Origin: Sepiola atlantica
Taxonomy: Eukaryota > Mollusca > Cephalopoda > Sepiida > Sepiolidae
Reading direction: 5' to 3'
Length of the DNA stretch: 64,000 nucleotides
Assembly (NCBI GenBank): GCA_963556195.1
Contig: CAUVYP010001207.1
Location: 124,001-188,000, forward strand
The translations under genes were made by a program, and so were the position numbers. Shown in pieces: positions 38,901-50,981 of the stretch. Within the stretch, counting starts at the first letter, position 1, and the number at the start of each line of letters is the position of its first letter. The notes beneath the pieces are model-generated. The model did no database searches, was not told where the DNA came from, and was given only the letters and a program-made list of their open reading frames with translations.

Positions 38901-39406
38901 TAAATAGATGACTTTGTTCAAGTTGCGGATTCTTAAGGTTTGAAAATAGATGATATCGTTTAAAGTCGCATTCTAAAGCATTGTAAATAGATGATTTTGT
39001 TCAAGTTGCGGATTCTTAAGGTTTGCAAATAGATGATATCGTTTAAGATCGGATTCCAAACCATTGTAAATAGATGACTTTGTTAAGTTGCAGATTCTTA
39101 AGGTTTGAAAATAGATGATATAGTTTAAAGTCGGATTCTACAGCATTGTAAATAGATGACTTTGTTCAAGTGGCCGATTCTTTATGTTTGAAAATAGATT
39201 ATATCGTTTAAAGTCGGATTCTAAAGCATTGTAAATAGATGACTTTGTTCAAGATGCGGATTCTTAAGGTTTGAAAATAGATGATATCGTTGAAGATCGG
39301 ATTCCCAACCATTGTAAATAGCTGACTTTGTTAAGTTGCGGATTCTTAAGGTTTGAAAATAGATGATATCGTTTAAAGCCGGAGTCTACAGCATTGTAAA
39401 TAGATG
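35956..39406. repeat. Block G, copy 2
   Basis: Copy of 28735-32185 at 7221 bp, including the 69-bp monomer at 36339. Private changes include AAAGCTGGATTATACAGC near 36325 and GTCTGGTTC near 36977. It is followed directly by block V copy 2, whereas copy 1 is followed by the short-period region. Confidence 0.88.
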
Positions 39407-39417
39407 ACTTTGTTCAA

Positions 39418-40248
39418 GTGGCCGATACTTTAGGTTTGAAAATAGATGATATTGTTTAAAGTACAATTCTAAAGCATTGTAAGTAGATGACTTTATTCCA
39501 GTTGCGGATTCTTTAGGCTTGAAAATAGATGATATTGTTTAAAGTCGCATTCTAAAGCATTGTAAATAGATGAAATTGTTCAAGTTGCGGATTCTTAAGG
39601 TTTGAAAATAGATTATATCGTTTAAAGTCGGATTCTAAAGCATTGTAAATAGATGATGTTGTTCAAGTTGCGGATTCTAAAGGTTTGAAAATAGATGATA
39701 TCGTTTAAAGTCGGATTCTAAAGTATTGTAAATAGATGACTTTGTTCAAGTTGCGGATTCTTTAGGTTTGAAAATAGATGATATCGTTTAAAGTCGGATT
39801 CTGAAGCATTGTAAATAGATGACTTTGTTCAAGTTGCGGATTCTTAAGGTTTGAAAATAGATGATATCGTTTAAAGTCGGATTCTAGAGCATTGTAAATA
39901 GATGACTTTGTTCAAGTTGCGGATTCTTAAGGTTTGAAAATAGATGATATCGTTTAAAGTCGGATTCTAAAGCATTGTAAATAGATGACATTGTTAAAGT
40001 TGCGAACTGTGAAGGTTTGAAAATGAATTATATCGTTTAATATCGGATTGCAAACCATTGTAAAGAGATGATTTTGTTAAGTTGCGAATTCTTAAGGGTT
40101 GAAAATAGATGATATCGTTCAAAGTCGGACTCTACAGCATTGTAAATAGATGACTTTGTTTAAGTGGCCGATTCTTAAGGTTTGAAAATAGATGATATCG
40201 TTTAAAGGCGGATTCTAAAGCATTGTAAATAGATGACTTTGTTCAAGT
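39418..40248. repeat. Block V, copy 2
   Basis: About ten monomers and the longer version of 35288-35955. It carries the in-register junction (TTGTTCAAGTGGCCGATAC) that copy 1 has lost, so it is the likely ancestral form. AAATGAATTATATCG begins at 40021. Confidence 0.83.
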
Positions 40249-42060
40249 TGCGGATTCTGAGGGGTAAAAAATAGATAATATCGTTTAAAGTCGGATTCTA
40301 AAGCATTGTAAATAGATGACTTTGTACAAGTGGCGGACTAAAATAGATGATATCGTTTAAGTCGGATTCTAAAGCATTGTAAATAGATGACTTTGTTCAA
40401 GTTGCGGATACTTTATGTTTGAAAATAGATGATATCGTTTAAAGTCGGATTCTAAAGCATTGTAAATAGATGACTTTGTTCCAGTTCCGGATTCTTAAAG
40501 TTTGAAAATAGATGATATCGTTTCAAGTCGGATTCTAAGGCATTGTAAATAGATGACTTTGTTAAAGTTGCGGATCCTTCAGGTTTGAAAATAGATGATA
40601 TCGTTTAAAGTCGGATTCTAAAGCATTGTAAATAGATGACTTTGTTAAAGTTGCGGACTCTTAAGGTTTGAAAATAGATAATATCGTTTAAAATCGGATT
40701 CTAAAGCATTGTAAATAGATGACTTTGTTCAAGTTCCGGATTCTTAAGGGTTGAAAATAGATGATATCGTTTAAAGTCGGATTCTAAAGCATTGTAAATA
40801 GATGACTTTGTTCAAGTTGCGGATTCTTAAGGTTTTAAAATAGATGATATCGTTTATAGTCGGATTCTAAAGCATTGTAAATAGATGACTTTGTTCAAGT
40901 TGCGGATTCTTAACGTTTGAAAATAGATGATATCGTTTAAAGTCGGATGCTAAAGCATTGTAAGTAGATGACTTTGTTAACGTTGCCGATTCTTGATGTT
41001 TGAAAATAGATGATATCGTTTAAAGTCGGATTCTAAAGCATTGTAAATAGATGACTTTGTTCAAGTTGCAGATACTTAATGTTTGAAAATAGATGATATC
41101 GTTTAAAGTCGGATTCTAAAGCATTGTAAATAGATGACTTTGTTCAAGTTGATGTTTCTCAAGGTTTTAAAATAGATGATATCGGTTTAAGTCGGATACT
41201 AAAGCATTGTAAATAGATGACTTTGTTTAAGTTGCGGATTCTTAATGTTTGAAAATAGATGATAAGGTTTAAAGTCGGATTCTAAAGCATTGTAAATAGA
41301 TGACTTTGTTCAACTGGCGGACTAAAACAGATGATATTGTTTAAAGTACGATTCTAAAGCATTGGAAGAAGATGACTTTATTACAGTTGCGGATTGTTAA
41401 AGTTTGAACATAGATAATAATGTTTACAGTCGCATTCTAAAGTATTGTAAATAGATAACTTTGTTCAAGTTGCGGATTCTTAAGGTTTGAAAATAGATGA
41501 TATTGTTTAAAGTCAGATTCTAAAGCATTGTAAATAGATTACTTTGTTCAAGTTGCGGATTCTTAAGGTTTGAAAATAGATGATATTGTTTAAAGTCAGA
41601 TTCTAATGCATTGTAAATAGATGACTTTGTTCAAGGTGCGCATTTTTAATGTTTAAAAATACATGATATCGTTTAAAGTCGGATTCCAAAGCATTGTAAA
41701 TAGATGACTGTGTTCAAGTTGCGGATTCTTTAGGTTTGAAAATAGATGATATCGGTTAACGTTGGATTCTAAAGCATTGTAAATAGCTGACTTTGTTCAA
41801 GTTGCGGTTTCTGAATGTTTGAAAATAGATGATATAGTTTCAAGTCGGATTCTAAAGCATTGTAAATAGATGACTTTGTTCAAGTGGCGGACTACAATAG
41901 ATGATATTGTTTGAAGTACGATTCTAAAGCATTGTAAGTAGATGACTTTATTACAGTTGCGGATTCTTTAGGTTTGAAAATAGATGATAATGTTGAAAGT
42001 CGCATTCTAAAGCATTGTAAATAGATGACATTGTTCAAGTTGCGGATTCTTAAGGTTTGA
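40249..42060. repeat. Displaced island of opening-type monomers
   Basis: Variant types confined to the first 10 kb return here. These are three 72-bp monomers (40333, 41317, 41887), GTTGATGTTTCTCAAGG at 41148, GATAAGG, CAACTGGCGGACTAAAAC at 41311, GTTTACAGTCGCATTC and AAATACATGATATCG. The run 41.23-42.06 kb follows the order of 0.35-1.08 kb (offsets 40892 and 40975, differing by one monomer). There is nothing non-satellite at the edges. Confidence 0.8.
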
Positions 42061-44730
42061 AAATAGATGATATCGTTTAAGATCGGATTCCAAACCATTG
42101 TAAATTGATGACTTTGTTAAGTTGCAGATTCTTAAGGTTTGAAAATAGATGATATAGTTTAAAGTCGGATTCTAAAGCATTGTAAATAGATGACTTTGTT
42201 CAAGTTGCCGATTCTTAAGGATTGAAAATAGATGATATCGGTACAAGTCGGATTCTAAAGCATTGTAAATAGATGACTTTGTTCAAGTTGCGGACTCTGA
42301 TAGTTTGAAAATAGATGATATCGTTTAAAGTCGGATTCTAAAGCATTGTAAATAGATGACTTTGTTCAAGTTGCGGATTCTTAAGGTTTGAAAATAGATG
42401 ATATTGTTTAAAGTCGCATTGTAAAGCATTGTAAATAGATGACTTTGTTCAAGTTGCGGATTCTTAAGGTTTGAAAATAGATGATATCGTTAAAAGTCGG
42501 ATTCTAAAGCATTGTAAATAGATGACTTTGTTCAAGTTGCGGATTCTTAAGGTTTGAAAATAGATGATATCGTTTAAAGTCGGATTCTAAAGCATTGTAA
42601 ATGGATGACTTTGTTTAAGTTGCGAGTTCTTAAGGTTTGAAAATAGATGATATCGTTTAATGTCGGATTCTAAAGTATTGTAAATAGATGACTTTGTTCA
42701 AGTGTCGGATTCTTAAGGTTTGAAAATAGATGATATCGTTTTTAGTCGGATTCTAAAGCATTGTAAATAGATGACTTTGTTCAAGTTGCGGATTCTTAAG
42801 GTTTGAAAATAGATGATATCGTTTAAAGTCGGATTCTAAAGCATTGTAAATAGATGACTGTGTTCAAGTTGCGGATTCTTTAGGTTTGCAAATAGATGAT
42901 ATCGTTTAAGATCGGATTCCAAACCATTGTAAATTGATGACTTTGTTAAGTTGCAGATTCTTAAGGTTTGAAAATAGATGATATAGTTTAAAGTCGGATT
43001 CTAAAGCATTGTAAATAGATGACTTTGTTCAAGTTGCTGATTCTTAAGGATTGAAAATAGATGATATCGGTACAAGTCGGATTCTAAAGCATTGTAAATA
43101 GATGACTTTGTTCAAGTTGCGGACTCTGATAGTTTGAAAATAGATTATATCGTTTAAAGTCGGATTCTAAAGCATTGTAAATAGATGACTTTGTTCAAGT
43201 TGCGGATTCTTAAGGTTTGAAAATAGATGATATTGTTTAAAGTCGCATTGTAAAGCATTGTAAATAGATGACTTTGTTCAAGTTGCGGATTCTTAAGGTT
43301 TGAAAATAGATGATATCGTTAAAAGTCGGATTCTAAAGCATTGTAAATAGATGACTTTGTTCAAGTTGCGGATTCTTAAGGTTTGAAAATAGATGATATC
43401 GTTTAAAGTCGGATTCTAAAGTATTGTAAATAGATGACTTTGTTCAAGTTGCGGATTCTTAAGGTATTAAAATAGATGATATCGTTTAAAGTCGGATTCT
43501 AAAGCATTGTAAATAGATGACTTTGTTCAAGTTGCGGATTCTTAAGGTTTGAAAATAGATTATATCGTTTAAAGTCGGATTCTAAAGCATTGTAAATAGA
43601 TGACTTTGTTCAAGTTGCGGATTCTTAAGGTTTGAAAATAGATGATATCGTTTAAAGTCGGATTCTAAAGTATTGTAAATAGATGACTTTGTTCAAGTTG
43701 CGGATTCTTAAGGTTTGAAAATAGATGATATCGTTTAAAGTCGGATTCTAAAGCATTGTAAATAGATGACTTTGTTCAAGTTGCCGATTCTTAAGGATTG
43801 AAAATAGATGATATCGGTACAAGTCGGATTCTAAAGCATTGTAAATAGATGACTTTGTTCAAGTTGCGGAGTCTTAAGGTTTGAAAACAGATGATATTGT
43901 TTAAAGTCGCATTCTAAAGCATTGTAAATAGATGACTTTGTTCAAGTTGCGGATTCTTAAGGTTTGAAAATAGATGATATCGTTAAAAGTCGGATTCTAA
44001 AGCATTGTAAATAGATGACTTTGTTCAAGTTGCGGATTCTTAAGGTTTGAAAATAGATGATATCGTTTAAAGTCGGATTCTAAAGTATTGTAAATAGATG
44101 ACTTTGTTCAAGTTGCGGATTCTTATGGTTTGAAAATAGATGATATCGTTTAAAGTCGGATTCTAAAGCATTGTAAATAGATGACTTTGTTCAAGTTGCG
44201 GATTCTTAAGGTTTGAAAATAGATTATATCGTTTAAAGTCGTATTCTAAAGCATTGTAAATAGATGACTTTGTTCAAGTTGCGGATTCTTAAGGTTTGAA
44301 AATAGATGATATCGTTTTAAATCGGATTCTAAAGCATTGTAAATAGATGACTTTGTTCAAGTTGCGGATTCTTAAGGTTTGAAAATAGATGATATGGTTT
44401 AAAGTCGGATTCTAAAGCATTGTAAATGGATGACTTTGTTTAAGTTGCGAGTTCTTAACGTTTGAAAATAGATGATATCGTTTAAAGTCGGATTCTAAAG
44501 TATTGTAAATAGATGACTTTGTTCAAGTGTCGGATTCTTAAGGTTTGAAAATAGATGATATCGTTTTAAGTCGGATTCTAAAGCATTGTAAATAGATGAC
44601 TTTGTTCAAGTTGCGGATTCTTAAGATTTGAAAATAGATGATATCGTTTAAAGTCGGATTCTAAAGCATTGTAAATAGATGACTGTGTTCAAGTTGCGGA
44701 TTCTTAAGGTTTGCAAATAGATGATATCGT
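42061..44730. repeat. 10- and 9-monomer repeat region
   Basis: The marker GGTACAAGTCGG occurs at 42240, 43069 and 43816, spaced 829 (10 monomers less 1) and 747 (exactly 9). Each copy follows GCCGATTCTTAAGGATTG, or a close form, and precedes GATATTGTTTAAAGTCGCAT. A second link of 1825 bp joins GCGAGTTC at 42622 and 44447. Monomers in this stretch are closest to the consensus and have few private changes. Confidence 0.8.
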
Positions 44731-46753
44731 TTAAGATCGGATTCCAAACCATTGTAAATAGATGACTTTGTTAAGTTGCAGATTCTTAAGGTTTGAAAAT
44801 AGATGATATTGTTTAAAGTCGGATTATAAAGCATTGTAAATAGATGACTTTGTTCAAGTGGCTGATTCTTTAGGTTTGAAAATAGATGATATCGTTTAAA
44901 GTCGGATTCTAAAGCATTGTAAATAGATGACTTTGTTCAAGTTGCGGATTCTTAAAGTTTGAAAATAGATGATATCGTTTAAAGTCGGATTCTAAAGCAT
45001 TGTAAATAGATTACTTTGTTCAAGTGGCGGATTCTTAAGGTTTGAAAATAGATGATATTGTTTAAAGTACGATTCTAAAGCATTGTAAGTAGATGACTTT
45101 ATTACAGTTGCGGATTCTTAAGCTTGAAAATAGATGATATTGTTTAAAGTCGCATTCTAAAGCATTGTAAATAGATGACTTTGTTCAAGTTGCGGATTCT
45201 TAAGGTTTGGAAATAGATGATATCGTTTAATGTCGGATACAAAAGCATTGTAAATAGGTGACTTTGTTCAAGTTGCCGATTCTTAAGCTTTGAAAATAGA
45301 TGATATCGTTTAAAGTCAGATTCCAAACCATTGTAAATAGATGACTTTGTTCAAGTTGCGGATTCTTAAGGTTTGAAAATAGATGATATCATTTAAAGTC
45401 GGATTATAAAGCTGTGTAAATAGATGACTTTGTTCAAGTTGCGGATTCTGATAGTTTGAAAATAGATGATATCGTTTAATGTCGGATACTAAAGCATTGT
45501 AAATAGATGACTTTGTTCAAGTTGCCGATTAATAAGCTTTGAAAATAGATGATATCGTTTAAAGTCGGATTCCAAAGCATTGTAAATAGATTATTTTGTT
45601 CAAGTTGCGGACTCTTAAGGTTTAAAAATAGATGATATCGGTTAAAGTCGGATTCTAAAGCATTGTAAATAGATGACTTGTTCACGTCGCCGATACTCAA
45701 GCTTTGAAAATAGATTATATCGTTTAAAGTCGGATTCTAAAGCACTGTAAATAGATGACTGTGTTCAAGTTGCCGATTCTTAAGGGGGGAAAATAGATGA
45801 TATCGTTAAAAGTTCGATTCTAAAGCATTGTAAATAGATGACTTTGTTCAAGTTGCCGATTCTTAAGCTTTGAAAATAGATGATATCGTTTAAAGTCGGA
45901 TTCTAAAGCATTGTAAATAGATGACTTTGTTCAAGTTGCCGATTCTTAAGGATTGAAAATAGATGATATCGGTTAAAGTCGGATTCTAAAGCATTGTAAA
46001 TAGATGACTTTGTTCAAGTTGCGGACTCTGATAGTTTGAAAATAGATGATATCGTTTAAAGTCGGATTCTAAAGCATTGTAAATAGATGACTTTGTTCAA
46101 GTTGCGGATTCTTAAGGTTTTAAAATAGATGATATCGTTTAAAGTCGGATTCTAAAGCATTGTAAATAGATGACTTTGTTCAAGTTGCGGATTCTTAAGG
46201 TTTGAAAATAGATGATATCGTTTTAATTCGGATTCTAAAGTATTGTAAATAGTTGACTTTGTTGAAGTGTCGGATTCTCTAGGTTTGAAAAAAGGTGATA
46301 TCGTTTAAAGTCGGATTCTAAAGCATTGTAAATAGATGACTTTGTTCAAGTTGCTGATTCTTAAGGTTTAAAAATAGATGATAGTGTTTAATGTAGGATA
46401 CTAAAGCATTGTAAATAGGTGACTTTGTTCAAGTTGCCGATTCTTAAGCTTTGAAAATAGATGATATCGTTTAAAGTCGGATTCCAAAGCATTGTAAATA
46501 GATGACTTTGTTCAAGTTGCGGATTCTTAAGGTTTGCAAATAGATGATATCGTTTAAGATCGGATTCCAAACCATTGTAAATAGATTACTTTGTTCAAGT
46601 GGCGGACTCTTAAGCTTTGAAAATTGATGATATTGTTTAAAGTACGATTCTAAAGCATTGTAAGTAGATGACTTTATTACAGTTGCGGATTCTTAAAGCT
46701 TAAAAATAGATGATATTGTTTAAAGTCGCATTCTAAAGCATTGTAAATAGATG
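44731..46753. repeat. Mixed segment with repeated GATTCCAAAG monomers
   Basis: About 24 monomers. It includes the GTACGATTC cassette near 45068 and 46641, GATTATAAAGCTGTG near 45404, and GCCGATT-AAGCTTTG with GATTCCAAA near 45280, 45530 and 46440. A six-G run lies at 45784-45789. Related to 60-61 kb, where the CTGTG and G-run monomers recur. No gene. Confidence 0.7.
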
Positions 46754-47704
46754 ACTTTGTTCAAGTTGCGAATTCTTAAGGTTTGAAAATAGATGATATC
46801 GTTTTAAGTCGGATTCTAAAGCATTGTAAATAGATGACTTTGTTCAAGTTGCGGATTCTAAAGGTTTGAAAATAGATGATATCGGTTAAAGTCGGATTCT
46901 AAAGTATTGTAAATAGATGACTTTGTTCAAGTTGCGGATTCTTAAGGTTTGAAAATAGATGATATCGTTTAAAGTCGGATTCTAAAGCATTGTAAATAGA
47001 TGACTTTGTTCAAGTTGCGGATTCTCAGGGTTTGAAAATAGATTATATCGTTCAAAGTCGGATTCTAAAGCATTGTAAATAAATGACTTTGTTCAAGTTG
47101 CGGACTCTGATAGTTTGAAAATAGATGATATCGTTTAAAGTCGGATTCTAAAGCATTGTAAATAGATGACTTTGTTCAAGTTGCGGATTCTTAAGGTTTG
47201 AAAATAGATTATATCGTTTAAAGTCTGTTTCTAAAGCATTGTAAATAGATGACTTTGTTCAAGTTGCGGATTCTTAAGGTTTGAAAATAGATGATATCGT
47301 TTAAAATCGGATTCTAAAGCATTGTAAATAGATGACTTTGTTCAAGTTGCGGATTCTTAAGGTTTGAAAATAGATGATATCGTTTCAAGTCGGATTCTAA
47401 AGCATTGTCAATAGATGACTTTGTTCAAGTTGCCGATTCTTAATGTTTGAAAATAGATGATATCGTTTAAAGTCGGATTCTAAAGTATTGTAAATAGATG
47501 ACTTTGTTCAAGTGTCGAATTCTTAAGGTTTGAAAATTAATGATATCGTTTAAAGTCGGATTCTAAAGCATTGTAAATAGATGACTTTGTTCAAGTTGCG
47601 GATTCTTAAGGTTTGAAAATAGATGATATCGTTTAAAGTCGCATTCTAAAGCATTGTAAATAGATGATTTTGTTCAAGTTGCGGATTCTTAAGGTTTGCA
47701 AATA
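46754..47704. repeat. Block L, distant copy of 30860-31810
   Basis: Offset 15894, checked at CGGTTAAAG (30989 and 46883) and GGACTCTG (31208 and 47102). In the source this stretch continues into the TTTAAGATCGG monomer; here it joins block F at about 47705-47728. It shares the CTCTGATAG patch with 31208, so it derives from that copy or its parent rather than from 38.4 kb. Confidence 0.82.
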
Positions 47705-47727
47705 GATGATATCGTTTAAAGTCGGAT

Positions 47728-49430
47728 TCTAAAGCATTGTAAATAGATGACTTTGTTCAAGTTGCGGATTCTTAAGGTTTGAAAATAGAAGATAATGTTT
47801 ACAGTAGGATTCAAAAGCATTGTAAATAGATGACTTCGTTCAAGTTGCGGATTCTTAAGGTTTGAAAATAGATGATATCGTTTAAAGTCGGATTCTACAG
47901 CATTGTAAATAGATGACTTTGTTCAAGTGGCCGATACTTTAGGTTTGAAAATAGATGATATCGTTTGAAGTCGGATTCTAAAGCATTGTAAATAGATGAC
48001 TTTGTTCAAGTTGCCGATTCTTAAGCTTTTAAAATAGATTATATCGTTTAAAGTCGGAGTCCAAAGCATTGTAAATAGATAACTTTGTTCAAGTTGCGGA
48101 TTCTTAAGGTTTGAAAAAAGATGATATCGCTTAAAGTCGGATTCTTAAGCATTGTAAATAGATGACTTGTTCAAGTTGCCGATTCTTAAGCTTTGAAAAT
48201 AGATGATATAGTTTAAAGTCGGATTCTAAAGCATTGTAAATAGATGACTTTGTTCAAGTTGCGGATTCTTAAGGTTTGAAAATAGATGATGTCGTTTAAA
48301 GTCGGATTCTAAAGTATTGTAAATAGATGACTTTGTTCAAGTGTCGGATTCTTTAGGTTTGAAAATAGATGATATCGTTTAAAGTCGGATTCTAAAGCAT
48401 TGTAAATAGATGACTTTGTTCAAGTTGCGGATTCTTAAGGTTTGAAAATAGATGATATCGTTTAAAGTCGGATTCTAAAGCATTGAAATAGAGGACTTTG
48501 TTCAAGTTGCGAGTTCTTAAGGTTTAAAACTAGATGATATCGTTTAATGTCGGATACTAAAGCATTGTAAATAGATTACTATGTTCAAGTTACGTATTCT
48601 TAAGGTTTGAAAATATATGATATCATTTAAAGTCGGATTATAAAGCATTTGTTCAAGTTGCGGATTTTTTAAGGTTTGAAAATAGATGATATCGTTTAAA
48701 GTCTGATTCTAAAGTATTGTAAATCGATGACTTTGTTCAAGTTGCCGATTCTTAAGCTTTGAAAATAGATGATGTCGTTTAAAGTCGGATTCTAAAGCAT
48801 TGTAAATAGATGACTTTGTTCAAGTTGCCGATTCTTAAGGTTTTAAAATAGATGATATAGTTTCAAGTCGGATTCTAAAGCATTTCAAATCAATGACTTG
48901 TTCAAGTCGCCGATTCTCAAGATTTGAAAATAGATGATATCGTTTAAAGTCGGATTCTAAAGCACTGTAAATAGATGACTTTGTTCAAGTTGCCGATTCT
49001 TAAAGTTTGAAAATAGATGATATCGTTTAAAGTTCGATTCTAAAGCATTGTAAATAGATGACTTTGTACAAGTTGCCGATTCTTAAGAATTGAAAATAGA
49101 TGATATCGTTTAAAGTCGGATTCTAAAGCATTGTAAATAGATGACTTTGTTCAAGTTGCGGATTCTTAAGGTTTGAAAATTGATGATATCGTTTAAAGTC
49201 GGATTCTAAGCATTGTAAATAGATGACTGTGTTCAAGTTGCGGATTCTTAAGGTTTGAGAATAGATCATAACGTTTAAGATCGGATTACAAACCATTGTA
49301 AATAGATAACTTTGTTAAGTTGCGGATTCTTAAGGTTTGAAAATAGATGATATCGTTTAAAGTCGGATTCTACAGCATTGTAAATAGATGACTTTGTTCA
49401 AGTGGCCGATACTTTAGGTTTGAAAATAGC
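47728..49430. repeat. Block F/G, copy 3 with eight-monomer deletion
   Basis: Follows 28200 onward at offset 19528 (AAGATAATG at 28261 and 47789), including the 69-bp monomer at 48645. After the TTAAGAATTG monomer near 49087 it jumps to TTTGAAAATTGATG. At TTTGAGAAT (30391 and 49254) the offset is 18863, a loss of 664 bp or exactly 8 monomers. A one-base loss (GCATTGAAATAG near 48481) explains 19528 against 19527. Confidence 0.86.
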
Positions 49431-50017
49431 TGATATCGGTTAAAGTCGGATTCTAAAGCATTGTAAATAGATGACCTTGTTAACGTTGCGGATTCTTAAT
49501 GTTTGAAAATAGATGATATCGTTTTAAGTCGGATTCTAAAGCATTGTAAATAGATGACTTTGTTCAAGTTGCGGATTCTTAAGGTTTGAAAATAGATGAT
49601 ATCGTTTAAAGTCGGATTCTACAGCATTGTAAATAGATGACTTTGTTCAAGTGGCCGATACTTTAGGTTTGAAAATAGATGATATCGTTTAAAGTCGCAT
49701 TCTAAAGCATTGTAAATAGATGACTTTGTTCAAGTTGCGAATTCTTAAGGTTTGAAAATAGATGATATCGTTTTAAGTCGGATTCTAAAGAATTGTAAAT
49801 AGATGACTTGGTTCAAGTTGCGGATTCTAAAGGTTTGAAAATAGATGATATCGGTTAAAGTCGGATTCTAAAGTATTGTAAATAGATGACTTTGTTCAAG
49901 TTGCGGATTCTTAAGGTTTGAAAATAGATGATATCGTTTAAAGTCGGATTCTAAAGCATTGTAAATAGATGACTTTGTTCAAGTTGCGGATTCTTAAGGT
50001 TTGAAAATAGATGATAT
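49431..50017. repeat. Mosaic linker between F copy 3 and E copy 2
   Basis: About seven monomers. GACCTTGTTAACGTTGCGG at 49473 returns only at 54866. Then come GTGGCCGATACTTTAGG and monomers like 30840-31000 (GCGAATTC, TTCTAAAGG, CGGTTAAAG). Satellite only. Confidence 0.65.
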
Positions 50018-50981
50018 CGTTTAAGATCGGATTCCAAACCATTGTAAATAGATGACTTTGTTAAGTTGCGGATTCTTAAGGTTTGAAAATAGATGATATC
50101 GTTTAAAGTCCGATTCTACAGCATTGTAAATAGATGACTTTGTTCAAGTGGCCGATACTTTAGACTTGAAAATAGATGATATCGTTTATAGTCGGATTCT
50201 AAAGCATTGTAAATAGATGACCTTGTTCACGTTGCGGATGCTTGATGTTTGAAAATAAATGACATAGTTTAAAGTCGGATTCTAAAGCATTGTAAATAGA
50301 TGACTTTGTTCAAGTTGCGGATTCTTAAGGTTTGAAAATAGATGATATCGTTTAAAGTCGGATTCTAAAGCATTGTAAATAGATGACTTTGTTCAAGTGG
50401 CAGACTCTTAAGGTTTGAAAATATATGATATCGTTTAAAGTACGATTCTAAAGCATTGTAAGTAGATGACTTTATTAAAGTTGCGGATTCTTAAGGTATT
50501 AAAATAGATGACATTGTTTAAAGTCGCATTCTAAAGCATTGTAAATAGATGACTTTGTTCAAGTTGCGGATTCTTAAGGTTTGAATATAGATGATATCGG
50601 TTTAAGTCGGAGTATAAAGCATTGTAAATAGATAACTTTGTTCAAGTTGCGGATTCTTAAGGTTTGAAAATAGATGATATCGTTTAAAGTCTGATTCTAA
50701 CGCATTGTAAATAGATGACTTTGTTCAAGTTGCGGATTCTTTAGGTTTGAAAATAGATGATATCGTTTAAAGTCGGATTCTAAAGCATTGTAAATAGATG
50801 ACTTTGTTCAACCTGCGGATTCTTAAGGTTTGAAAATAGATGATATCGTTTAAAGTCGGATTCTAAAGCATTGTAAATAAATGACTTTGTTCAAGTTGCG
50901 GATTCTTAAGGTTTGAAAATAGATGATATCCTTTAAAGTCGGATTCTAAAGCATTGTAAATAGATGACTTTGTTCAAGTTG
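50018..50981. repeat. Block E, copy 2
   Basis: Copy of 27190-28153 at 22828 bp. In the 27-29 kb region E precedes F; here it follows F copy 3. That order is expected if both derive from a tandem E-F-L unit sampled at different points. Confidence 0.84.

Noticed and set aside
28735..39406. Assembly error as the sole explanation of the 7221-bp duplication
   Set aside because: The copies carry private differences (for example AAAGCTGGATTATACAGC near 36325 and the CTCTGATAG patch near 31208), so they are not a simple repeated contig. A collapse or expansion elsewhere cannot be excluded without reads.
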